From: Leptolyngbyaceae cyanobacterium CSSed165cm_216
GTDB lineage: Bacteria > Cyanobacteriota > Cyanobacteriia > Phormidesmidales > Phormidesmidaceae
Direction of reading: 5' to 3'
Assembly (NCBI GenBank): GCA_007135385.1
Contig: SLIY01000287.1
Span: 1 to 6,390 of the forward strand
DNA length: 6,390 nt
Shown here: positions 1 to 5,526 of the stretch, one piece after another
How positions within the stretch are numbered: position 1 is the first letter of the stretch
How the letters are laid out: each line of letters begins with the position of its first letter
Made by a program: the position numbers and the translations under genes
Notes under the pieces: generated by a model
What the model saw: the letters and a program-made list of their open reading frames with translations, nothing else
Databases searched by the model: none
Told to the model about the DNA's origin: nothing

Positions 1-51
1 AAACTCCTTCATCGCATTCAACACCAGGGTACCCGCCATCCCCTCTGGCAC
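1..51 (-). CDS. Possible 5' end of an unrecognised gene, cut by the left edge
   Basis: On the minus strand a reading frame is open from the stop at 136-138 to the window edge. Its first usable starts are GTG at 49-51 and ATG at 37-39. From the GTG it reads MPEGMAGTLVLNAMKEF, which has a protein-like composition, but only 17 residues are visible and I do not recognise the family. Neither start has a well-spaced ribosome binding site; the AGAGGGG in front of the ATG is too close. The frame also stays open upstream of the GTG through repeat-like DNA, which may be chance. The other strand has stops in all three frames by about position 90. This is a weak call that depends on sequence outside the window. 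Confidence 0.25.
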   Translation of the reverse strand, partial: MPEGMAGTLVLNAMKEF

Positions 52-139
52 CCGGTATTTGGGCCTAGGCGTTAGGTGCTGTAACGGCTGAGTATTGGTT
101 GCGCTATCTGGGAACGCTCCCCACTCTACCGCTGACTAC

Positions 140-263
140 GGGCAACAGAGCCACCTAGCACCTAGTGTTCAGTCAAAAAAATAGTGACGGGAAATGTGAC
201 TTAGAGTTCACGGTATGCGGTTTAAGGCGAGCCGTAGACCGTGAACCGTAGACCCTGTTGCCC
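140..263. repeat. Nested inverted repeats with GTAGACC/GTGAACC boxes
   Basis: The outer arms are GGGCAACAG (140-148) and its exact reverse complement CTGTTGCCC (255-263). Inside lie GTTCACGGT (206-214) and its exact reverse complement ACCGTGAAC (238-246). CCGTAGACC occurs twice in direct orientation, at 232-240 and 246-254, with a 14-bp period. This resembles dispersed intergenic repeats of cyanobacteria rather than a gene or a transposon end. No function is evident. Confidence 0.6.
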
Positions 264-345
264 CGTCGACAGACCCCTAGTACTGCCTGGCAGAAATGTG
301 ACCACCGTTGCTGAGGGTGTCAGGTGCTAGGTGTCAGGTATCAGG
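152..345. repeat. GGTGTCAGGT direct repeat and 12-bp inverted partner
   Basis: GGTGTCAGGT occurs at 316-325 and again at 330-339 (14-bp period), followed by a partial copy ATCAGG at 340-345. The overlapping AGGTGCTAGGTG (322-333) has a perfect 12-bp reverse complement, CACCTAGCACCT, at 152-163. A degenerate relative, TTAGGTGCT, lies at 72-80. Together with the repeats nested inside it, this forms a complex dispersed-repeat cluster. Confidence 0.6.
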
Positions 346-467
346 AATGGTTGGCTGACTTATGCCTCAGAGTACTAGTGGCCTGTCAAGGCTAAAAATT
401 AGGATAAGTGTTTTGCAAAAGCCTTTTATCTTCAGCGGGGTTGCCCCAATACAGCAGGCATTACCGT

Positions 468-532
468 CCCCTCCCTAGGAGGGGTGCCCGGAGGGCGGGG
501 TGGGTCTCTTCGCGGTTGAGTTGACCCACCCC
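468..532. repeat. Two adjacent GC-rich hairpins (dispersed-repeat type)
   Basis: The first hairpin pairs CCCCTCC (468-474) with GGAGGGG (478-484) over a 3-nt loop. The second pairs GGGGTGGGTC (497-506) with GACCCACCCC (523-532), a perfect 10-bp stem with a 16-nt loop. The GGGTGCCCGGAGGGCGGGG text between them resembles a widespread cyanobacterial intergenic repeat, from memory rather than from a search. No T tract follows on either strand, so a canonical intrinsic terminator is not supported. Confidence 0.55.
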
Positions 533-661
533 TACCTACTTCGACAAGCTCAGCACAGGCCTCCCAAGGAGAGGATTTCGGACCTTAATGACGCCAACTC
601 TCTACAGCTGTCAACCCTAAACTTAAAACTTGACGCTGCACTAATACTCTGCGGCTTCAGT

Positions 662-677
662 GGGTCTTCCCAGACCC
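662..677 (-). terminator. Short hairpin downstream of the 432-residue gene, doubtful terminator
   Basis: GGGTCT (662-667) and AGACCC (672-677) form a perfect 6-bp stem with a 4-nt loop, about 85 bases beyond the stop codon of the minus-strand gene ending at 761. Read on the minus strand it is not followed by a U-rich tract. It could at most be a pause or 3'-end stabilising structure, or part of the neighbouring repeats. Confidence 0.2.
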
Positions 678-760
678 CAGGGACTGGACCAGCGTTCTAG
701 GCCATCCCCTTCCTGCTCCAGACTCAAACCTGTTTCCGTTGATGCTGATACCTGGAGTCA

Positions 761-2059
761 CTATCCAGCGGAGCGGCGACCCGTGTGCGATAGATCTAAC
801 GTGCCAAAGTTAAGGCTGAGAGCAATGTTAATATTTTCTAATACATGGACTAGCCAAGCTACGGTATCGCTGGAGGCGGTTTCGTAGTGATTAAACAGAA
901 TTGAAAAGCGCCGCTCCAAAAAGGGGCGCACCTTTTGGCAAATCAGCAGAATTCGCAATAGGAGCCCGGTGGTGTGCAGGGGACCTAGGTTATTGATTAG
1001 GTCGAGAAACACATAGTGCTGTCGCCCAGCGGATGGATCCACGACTAAAAAGTTAAACAGGTTGCTGCAGGTGCGCACGGTGAGAAAATCATCCACTGGT
1101 TTGTGGTCACTGTCTGCAAAGGTGGTAAACAAATGATCCTGAAGCATGGTCTTGAACTGTCGCTGACCATAGCTCGGATCAACATCGGCCAGAATATAGT
1201 CGAATAAATCCTCTTTAAATTCCCGAAAGGATGCCCCCTGACTATGGGTGAGTAAAAAGCGTTGTGCCCCTTCCCGATAGCTCGGCCCTTGATCCCGGCG
1301 ACGGGCAAACTGCTTCAGGGATGATAGCAACTCGCGATCATCCAGCAGAGTAGGATTGGTAATTACCCGCAGGTTATTGGCGGCGTCCCCTTGCCCCTGG
1401 CGATGGAGGCGCACTTGACGGATCCGATAAGTGATGTAATGGGACAAGTCAACTTCAAACTTATGCTGGGCCTCGGCCTGCATGGTGCGCACATGCTGTT
1501 GGTGCTGTAGGTCGCTGTCCTCAGTCACTAAGCAATGCTCATAAAGATAGGGATAGCGGTTGATTAAGGAGCCCAGGGGGAGACTATCATCCCGCTTGAC
1601 GCGATTGGTCTGACGGGCCTCAATCACCCGGGCCAGGCGCTTTAGGGCTAAGTATTGCTCAGTGTGGAGAAAGTCTTTGCTGATCTGGCGTAGATGACGA
1701 ATATGACGCGATCGCGACAGTTCGGGAATGCGATTGGGAGGCGGTGTCTCCAGTAAATTGATCAGCACCGGGATAGCCGACTGGAACTGGGTATTGGTTT
1801 GCCAGCGGTTGATCAAGATATGACAGCAGCGGTTCATAATAAACCGAAAGTATTCGTCAATATCTGGAGACGTCAAAAGCTGGTCGAGGGTGAGGATGAC
1901 CTCTCGATCGGGATAGCCAAAGCCGTGGAGAAACAAGGACTGAAACCGTTCAATCATAATTTCGGGCGATTCTACCGCTGCGCAGGCCAACAAGTGGTTG
2001 TAAAGACGCTGCTCGTCAGGGGTAGTGGCACGGTGGTTATAGGAAGTGTTCGTCTTCAC
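761..2059 (-). CDS. Uncharacterised, probably cyanobacterial conserved protein, 432 aa
   Basis: I cannot assign a function. The frame starts at GTG 2059-2057; an in-frame TAA four codons upstream rules out a longer N-terminus, and the next in-frame methionine is residue 35. The start has only a weak AGG-like site. The protein appears soluble and mostly helical, with no signal peptide. The hydrophobic stretch near residues 365-375 (GLLLRILLICQ) is too short and too close to charged residues to be a clear membrane segment. Distinctive segments are DEQRLYNHLL (15-24), FRFIMNRCCHILINRW (71-86), LGSLINRYPYLYEHCL (162-177) and LFNFLVVDPSAGRQHYVFLDLINNL (about 334-358). The composition is rich in Arg, His and Gln. 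I see no P-loop, catalytic triad, zinc knuckle or other named motif. The text feels like a family conserved among cyanobacteria, but that is recollection. It is divergent from murF and separated by about 0.5 kb, so it has its own promoter region. Confidence 0.85.
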   Translation of the reverse strand: MKTNTSYNHRATTPDEQRLYNHLLACAAVESPEIMIERFQSLFLHGFGYPDREVILTLDQLLTSPDIDEYFRFIMNRCCHILINRWQTNTQFQSAIPVLINLLETPPPNRIPELSRSRHIRHLRQISKDFLHTEQYLALKRLARVIEARQTNRVKRDDSLPLGSLINRYPYLYEHCLVTEDSDLQHQQHVRTMQAEAQHKFEVDLSHYITYRIRQVRLHRQGQGDAANNLRVITNPTLLDDRELLSSLKQFARRRDQGPSYREGAQRFLLTHSQGASFREFKEDLFDYILADVDPSYGQRQFKTMLQDHLFTTFADSDHKPVDDFLTVRTCSNLFNFLVVDPSAGRQHYVFLDLINNLGPLHTTGLLLRILLICQKVRPFLERRFSILFNHYETASSDTVAWLVHVLENINIALSLNFGTLDLSHTGRRSAG

Positions 2060-2183
2060 TGTTTTATCGCCTTAGCCCAGTCGCGACAGAACTACAAGTC
2101 AGTAACGATGGGATAAACCTTGAGAAAATAGCCAGAAATGCACGGATACGGTTGAGTCGAATTGGCTAGTCAAGGATCACAGA

Positions 2184-2205
2184 CTAGATAGCTGCTAGAT
2201 AGCTG
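2184..2205. repeat. Tandem 11-bp repeat CTAGATAGCTG x2
   Basis: CTAGATAGCTG occurs twice head to tail at 2184-2194 and 2195-2205 with no mismatch. A third copy with one change, CTAGATAGTTG, lies at 2396-2406. The 11-bp period is close to one DNA helical turn, so adjacent proteins bound to the two copies would sit on one face of the helix. An operator role is inference only. Confidence 0.6.
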
Positions 2206-2298
2206 TCAACCCTGTCCTCATTAAACGATCACAGTGGGGGCAGCTGCGTCAGTTTTTACACCAGACTCTAGAGGGCCTACTTTCAAAATACTGCGTGA

Positions 2299-2317
2299 AT
2301 TCCCCTTTTTGGGGAAT
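2299..2317. repeat. Perfect hairpin ATTCCCC-TTTTT-GGGGAAT
   Basis: A 7-bp perfect inverted repeat (2299-2305 and 2311-2317) is separated by five T residues. It is about 240 bases from the divergent gene start at 2059 and about 260 from murF. It could be an operator or a transcript hairpin. No trailing T run follows on the plus strand and no gene ends nearby, so terminator function is unlikely. Confidence 0.4.
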
Positions 2318-2470
2318 GTAACAGCTGGGTTCGATAAGATCTAGTGAATCTGCCAACTAAATTATGAGATTGATGTAAACACCCCTGGCTGCTGCCTAGA
2401 TAGTTGGCGACCGATACCATGATGCCCCTTGATGGTGTTAGTGCTCCCCTCAGGGATTAGGGGACGATAG

Positions 2471-2501
2471 TTGACCGATATCAACAACATCCCTTTACAA
2501 T
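2471..2501 (+). promoter_or_regulatory. Candidate sigma-70-type promoter of murF
   Basis: TTGACC (2471-2476) matches the -35 consensus at five of six positions, and TACAAT (2496-2501) matches the -10 consensus at five of six. The spacer is 19 bp, slightly long. Transcription would begin near 2508 and give a leader of about 70 nt to the ATG at 2578. The -35 box lies inside one copy of the GATAGTTG...ACCGATA repeat (2466-2480), so a factor binding that repeat could block or modulate the promoter. Confidence 0.4.
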
Positions 2502-2577
2502 TCAGCCCCCCTCAAGCGAACATTAAATCAAGCTGTCAGCTTTGGCTAACTGCGCTACAGCAATAGAAGTGGGCATT

Positions 2578-3927
2578 ATGAGCTTTTCGTCACTCGTTGA
2601 TTTGGCCGAAGTGCTGGGGGCTCCCTTAGATCGGGTACCTATTCATCTACGGAACTTGCAGGTATCTCATATCACTACCGATAGTCGAGATATCCGTAAA
2701 AATGCCTTGTTTCTGGCACTCACTGGGGAGCGGTTTGATGGCCACAGCTTTGTTAGAGTCGCCCTGGATAATGGCGCTTTAGCGGCTGTCGTACAGCAAG
2801 GTCGAGAGGACCCTAACCTTCCCTGTCTACCGGTGGCTGATCCGTTGGCGGCTTACCAGACCCTGGGTCGCTGGTGGCGGAACCAGCAGCGGGCTAAGAT
2901 TGTAGCTATTACGGGCTCGGTGGGAAAAACCACCACAAAAGAGCTCATTGGTGCAGCCCTAAGCACCCAAGGCCGAGTGTTGAAAACCCAGGCTAACTAT
3001 AACAACGAGATTGGGGTACCCAAAACCCTACTGCAACTCCAGTCTGACCACGATTTTGGGGTGATTGAAATGGGCATGCGGGGGCCAGGGGAAATTGCGC
3101 TGCTGGCTAACATGGCTATCCCCGATGTGGCCGTCATTACCAATGTAGGCACAGCCCACATTGGTCGCCTGGGCTCGGAGCAAGCGATCGCAGATGCGAA
3201 ATGTGAGCTATTAGCGGAGTTGCCTGACCATGGGGTGGCGGTGCTCAACCACGATAATCAGCGGTTGATGGCCACAGCGGCCACCGTCTGGTCGGGGCGT
3301 ACCCTCACCTTTGGGCTAGAGGGCGGGGATGTGCGGGGTACCTTAGTCGATTCCCAGCAGCTTCAGGTGGAGGGGGTAAGGCTGCCCCTGCCCCTGCCTG
3401 GGCGGCACAATGCCCTGAACTTTTTAGCGGCGATCGCGGTGATGCAGGCCCTTGACTTAGACTGGCGATCGCTGGCCTCGGGCCTAACCGTCGACTTACC
3501 GGCGGGACGAGCCCGTCAGGTGAGGCTGCCCAACGACATTGTGCTACTAGATGAAACCTACAACGCCGGATTTGAAGGCATGATCGCCGCCCTGAACCTG
3601 CTGGCGGAAATCCCTGGTCAGCGCCACATTGCTGTGCTAGGCACCATGAAGGAGTTGGGGCAGCAATCGGTACCGCTACACCAGCGGGTGGGGCAAGTCG
3701 TCCAGAAACTGAATCTGGATTTACTGCTAACGCTGGCTGATTCAGATGAAGCGATCGCCCTGGCGACTGGAGCCAAGGGTATCAAAACCAAGGCATTTAC
3801 AGACCATGACGCCCTGGCGGCATACCTGAACCACCAGCTGCGGCCCGGCGATCGGGTGTTGCTGAAGGCATCGCGATCGGTGGCGCTAGATCGGGTGGTC
3901 ACCCAGCTTGCGCCCAGCCAGCATTAG
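2578..3927 (+). CDS. murF: UDP-N-acetylmuramoyl-tripeptide--D-alanyl-D-alanine ligase (MurF)
   Basis: MurF joins D-Ala-D-Ala to the UDP-MurNAc-tripeptide using ATP, completing the UDP-MurNAc-pentapeptide in the cytoplasm for peptidoglycan synthesis. At 449 residues it has the usual family length and all three Mur-ligase domains. The N-terminal substrate domain has TTDSR (33-37). The central ATPase domain has the P-loop GSVGKTTTK (113-121), NYNNEIGVP (140-148), EMGMRGPGEI (164-173), TNVGTAHIGRLGS (188-200) and AKCE, whose Lys208 fits the lysine that is carbamylated in Mur ligases. The C-terminal domain has NALNFLAAIAV (278-288), LLDETYNAG (323-331), LGTMKELG (354-361) and KASRS (430-434). DETYNAG and KASRS replace the DxYNANP and KGSRS of many bacteria; I believe these are normal cyanobacterial variants. 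I chose ATG 2578 (MSFSSLVDLAEVL) because it matches the usual N-terminus. The frame also permits GTG 2569 and TTG 2542, which would add 3 or 12 residues; the ribosome binding site is weak for all three. The 3' end overlaps the convergent C-DES gene by 4 nt. Confidence 0.95.
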   Translation: MSFSSLVDLAEVLGAPLDRVPIHLRNLQVSHITTDSRDIRKNALFLALTGERFDGHSFVRVALDNGALAAVVQQGREDPNLPCLPVADPLAAYQTLGRWWRNQQRAKIVAITGSVGKTTTKELIGAALSTQGRVLKTQANYNNEIGVPKTLLQLQSDHDFGVIEMGMRGPGEIALLANMAIPDVAVITNVGTAHIGRLGSEQAIADAKCELLAELPDHGVAVLNHDNQRLMATAATVWSGRTLTFGLEGGDVRGTLVDSQQLQVEGVRLPLPLPGRHNALNFLAAIAVMQALDLDWRSLASGLTVDLPAGRARQVRLPNDIVLLDETYNAGFEGMIAALNLLAEIPGQRHIAVLGTMKELGQQSVPLHQRVGQVVQKLNLDLLLTLADSDEAIALATGAKGIKTKAFTDHDALAAYLNHQLRPGDRVLLKASRSVALDRVVTQLAPSQH

Positions 3928-5135
3928 GTTAGGGATTGGCCCAGGCGGTCAATCAACTGATCGACCTCGGTTTCAAGGGTTAAGTAATGGACGCAAGCCC
4001 GGACACAGTGAGGCGCTAATAGGGTTCTGAGCAAAACCCCTTGGGTCTCTAGCTGGTCTACTAATTGGCGATGCATTGGCGGGGATGGCTGTCCATCCAC
4101 AAGTACCCAAAATGAAACCAACCCAGAATCGGGAGGGGTTTGACGCACAACTTGCAACTGCGGTAAGCTTGCTAGCCCCTGCCATAGGCGTTGAGCTAAC
4201 TCACAAATACGTTGGTAACGCTCTGGGGCTGTACCCCACTGGTGCTGATAGGCGATCGCCTGTTCCAGACCGACATACAGCGGGTAGTTAGACGTCGCCA
4301 CTTCAAACCGGCGTCCATCGGGCTGCCAACCGGTGGGGTTACCTGCCCCATCGGTGGTAATGCTACGCCAGCCAATGAAGGTGGGATGCAGGTCTCCTAG
4401 GGCCTGAGGGCTGACATAAAGGCCGCCGACACCAGCGGGACCGCACCACCACTTATGCCCTGTAAAGGCATAGAAATCGATCCCCAACTCTGGTAAAGCC
4501 AGGGGCAGTGCTCCAACTGACTGGGCCGCATCCACCAGGATGCGTACCGGCTGAGGACGATTGTGGCAGCATTGGCTAATGGCTTGTAAGGGCAAGACCT
4601 GGCCAGTATTCCAAAAAATATGACTGATCACCAACAGGCGAGTGTTGGGTCGCAGGTGCTGATCGATGAGAGTGACTGGGTCGCCCCCGTTAACCGTGTC
4701 CCCCAGCGGACAGTAGCTATGGGTTACCCCATAGCGTCGACAAATTTCCTGCACCGCAGCGATCACCCCAGGATGTTCGCAATCAGACAGGAGGATGTGA
4801 TCTCCCGGTTGCCATTGCAGCCCCCAGAGGGCGATGTTACAGCCCATGGTGACATCTTCTGTGAGGCTGATGGTGGCCGCAGTGGTGCCCAATTCTGTCG
4901 CGATCGTGGCTCGAGTTTGGGCGGCTTGGGCGGCGACCCAGCGGTTGACCGCTGCTGAAAAGGGACCGTCTGCCTGGATCTGCTGATGGGCTTGCAGAAT
5001 TGCCTCCAAGCTGACATCAGCCATAGGCCCCTGCCCCCCATAGTTAAAGTACTGATGCTGCCCTAGGGCCGTAAACTGACTCCGGTGCTGTTGCAGCTGG
5101 TCTAACCGAGGGGGATAACTCACGCTGAATTCCAT
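3924..5135 (-). CDS. L-cysteine/cystine C-S lyase (C-DES type), PLP-dependent class V aminotransferase fold
   Basis: The 403-residue protein is a fold-type I PLP enzyme of the cysteine desulfurase-like family. It most resembles the Synechocystis L-cysteine/cystine lyase C-DES, which cleaves cystine to pyruvate, ammonia and cysteine persulfide, a sulfane-sulfur donor that can support Fe-S cluster formation. Shared signatures are YFNYGGQGPM (29-38), TEDVTMGCNIALWGL (92-106), LSDCEHPG (116-123; His121 would stack on PLP), NTGQVLPL (176-183), VDAAQSVGALPL (201-212; Asp202 would contact the pyridine nitrogen), the Schiff-base lysine in FTGHKWW (Lys228), GPAGVGGLY (232-240), FIGWRSIT (253-260), RFEVATSNYPLYVGL (276-290), and the carboxylate-binding region LLRTLLAPHCVRACVHYLT (368-386). 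The absence of the SufS/CsdA-type RxGxHCA loop argues against a persulfide-forming SufS. Start ATG 5135 is the first methionine of the frame; no strong ribosome binding site is visible. A TGTTATACC at 5215-5207 could be an extended -10 element, but no -35 is evident. The gene is convergent with murF and divergent from the RecB-like gene. Confidence 0.9.
   Translation of the reverse strand: MEFSVSYPPRLDQLQQHRSQFTALGQHQYFNYGGQGPMADVSLEAILQAHQQIQADGPFSAAVNRWVAAQAAQTRATIATELGTTAATISLTEDVTMGCNIALWGLQWQPGDHILLSDCEHPGVIAAVQEICRRYGVTHSYCPLGDTVNGGDPVTLIDQHLRPNTRLLVISHIFWNTGQVLPLQAISQCCHNRPQPVRILVDAAQSVGALPLALPELGIDFYAFTGHKWWCGPAGVGGLYVSPQALGDLHPTFIGWRSITTDGAGNPTGWQPDGRRFEVATSNYPLYVGLEQAIAYQHQWGTAPERYQRICELAQRLWQGLASLPQLQVVRQTPPDSGLVSFWVLVDGQPSPPMHRQLVDQLETQGVLLRTLLAPHCVRACVHYLTLETEVDQLIDRLGQSLT
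3947..3966. repeat. Imperfect palindrome at the murF/C-DES convergence
   Basis: GGTCAATCA (3947-3955) and TGATCGACC (3958-3966) are reverse complements except for one position. They sit about 20 bases past the murF stop, inside the C-DES coding end. The structure could slow RNA polymerase leaving murF, but it has no T tract and is constrained by coding sequence. It is the only hairpin I noticed near the convergent stops. Confidence 0.25.
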
Positions 5136-5507
5136 TACTTGCCGTCTGTTTACACCCTATACCACCCCCTGGCCCTCTGGTGGAGTTCACTCAAACCCGG
5201 CGATACGGTATAACATTCAATAAGGCCAGCTTGCTGATTAAGTGGGGTGGTTTGATCAAGTTGACTGGGTGCGATCGTGTCTTAGTCAACGTCTTAGTCA
5301 ACTGAGACTAACTTTGCTATTACATACCTATGTTGCCTAATTGCCATCCATTGTCCGGCATTCAGGACCAGGGCCAACGGCCCGGGAGGATGGTCATTGA
5401 GTACATTTTTTCAATCATGGGTTTGACTGGTTCCTGCTGTTGCGTCAATTCGCTCAACTGTTTTGTCTGTTAGTGCCCCCCTGCCACCACAGTCCAATTC
5501 AGGGGGT
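5136..5507. other. Divergent intergenic region between the C-S lyase and RecB-like genes
   Basis: About 370 bases without a convincing gene. It holds the palindrome TTGATCAA (5252-5259), GTTGACT (5260-5266) facing two tandem AGTCAAC copies (5284-5290 and 5296-5302), a short GGGCC-AAC-GGCCC hairpin (5371-5383), and the GC-rich hairpin overlapping the nuclease start. Promoters for both flanking genes should lie here. For the plus strand, TTAGTC (5294-5299) and TATTAC (5318-5323) with an 18-bp spacer are a weak possibility only. Confidence 0.5.
5260..5311. repeat. 12-bp tandem repeat with inverted half-site upstream
   Basis: GTCTTAGTCAAC occurs twice head to tail at 5279-5290 and 5291-5302 without mismatch. 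GTTGACT at 5260-5266 is the exact reverse complement of the AGTCAAC end of both copies. TTAGTC (5294-5299) also pairs with GACTAA (5306-5311). The result is a cluster of four AGTC/GACT half-sites within 52 bases between two divergent genes, which would suit a dimeric regulator. No regulator is identified. Confidence 0.5.
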
Positions 5508-5526
5508 TTGCCAGGAAGCCCCCTGA
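5477..5526 (+). promoter_or_regulatory. Strong leader hairpin with a competing alternative stem
   Basis: TCAGGGGG (5499-5506) and CCCCCTGA (5519-5526) form a perfect 8-bp stem that can continue inward through a G-U and two A-U pairs to an 11-bp stem with a 6-nt loop (5510-5515). The upstream CCCCCTG (5477-5483) is also complementary to CAGGGGG (5500-5506), giving a mutually exclusive 7-bp hairpin with a 16-nt loop. In RNA the inner hairpin would enclose the candidate TTG start at 5508 and the G-rich stretch before it. Whether this controls translation, or is simply a dispersed repeat, is open. Confidence 0.35.

Larger units (their letters stand above)
52..760. other. Gene-poor repeat-rich intergenic region
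   Basis: About 700 bases without a credible gene. The stretch is a patchwork of short direct and inverted repeats (listed separately), GC-rich hairpins around 437-532, and low-complexity G- and C-rich tracts. Such short mosaics between genes are common in filamentous cyanobacterial chromosomes. Short open frames here, such as 500-700 on the plus strand, are made from the repeats themselves and lack ribosome binding sites or recognisable protein sequence. No transposase fragment or tRNA was seen. Confidence 0.6.
2060..2577. other. Divergent intergenic control region between the 432-aa gene and murF
   Basis: About 500 bases with no convincing gene. It must contain the promoters of both flanking genes. 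Visible elements, listed separately, are a tandem 11-bp box at 2184-2205 with a related copy at 2396-2406, a perfect 7-bp hairpin at 2299-2317, an imperfect direct repeat (2399-2416 and 2466-2480), and a promoter-like pair at 2471-2501. A weaker inverted repeat, TCCCCT (2445-2450) / AGGGGA (2459-2464), lies just upstream of that promoter. On the minus strand TTGACT (2173-2168) could be a -35 element for the 432-aa gene, but no good -10 box lies at the right distance. Confidence 0.6.

Noticed and set aside
500..887. Two short plus-strand open frames (500-700 and 660-887) as possible genes.
   Set aside because: They are built from repeat sequence or lie opposite the end of the 432-residue gene, lack ribosome binding sites, and give low-complexity or implausible proteins.
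1799..2116. Plus-strand open frame of 105 codons across the start of the 432-residue gene.
   Set aside because: It is antisense to a long convincing coding region and has no recognisable protein features.
2299..2317. Hairpin considered as an intrinsic terminator.
   Set aside because: No gene on either strand ends nearby and no U tract follows the stem; both flanking genes start rather than end here.
4076..4958. Several plus-strand open frames opposite the C-S lyase (up to 112 codons).
   Set aside because: They mirror the coding strand of a well-recognised enzyme and do not resemble any protein family.
3924..5135. SufS/IscS cysteine desulfurase, selenocysteine lyase or isopenicillin epimerase as the identity of the PLP enzyme.
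   Set aside because: Signatures such as YFNYGGQG, NTGQVLPL, FTGHKWW and the VRACVHY region fit the cyanobacterial C-DES lyase better, and the SufS active-site loop RxGxHCA is absent.
5279..5302. Tandem repeat considered as a CRISPR remnant.
   Set aside because: The units are only 12 bp and directly adjacent with no spacers, and no cas gene is present. The RecB-like nuclease resembles Cas4 only in its cysteine pattern and belongs to another family.
5330..5473. 47-codon plus-strand open frame (ATG 5330, with a GGAGG at 5385-5389 inside it).
   Set aside because: There is no recognisable protein sequence, no ribosome binding site before the first ATG, and the internal GGAGG touches the second ATG with no spacing. 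It is not in the nuclease frame.
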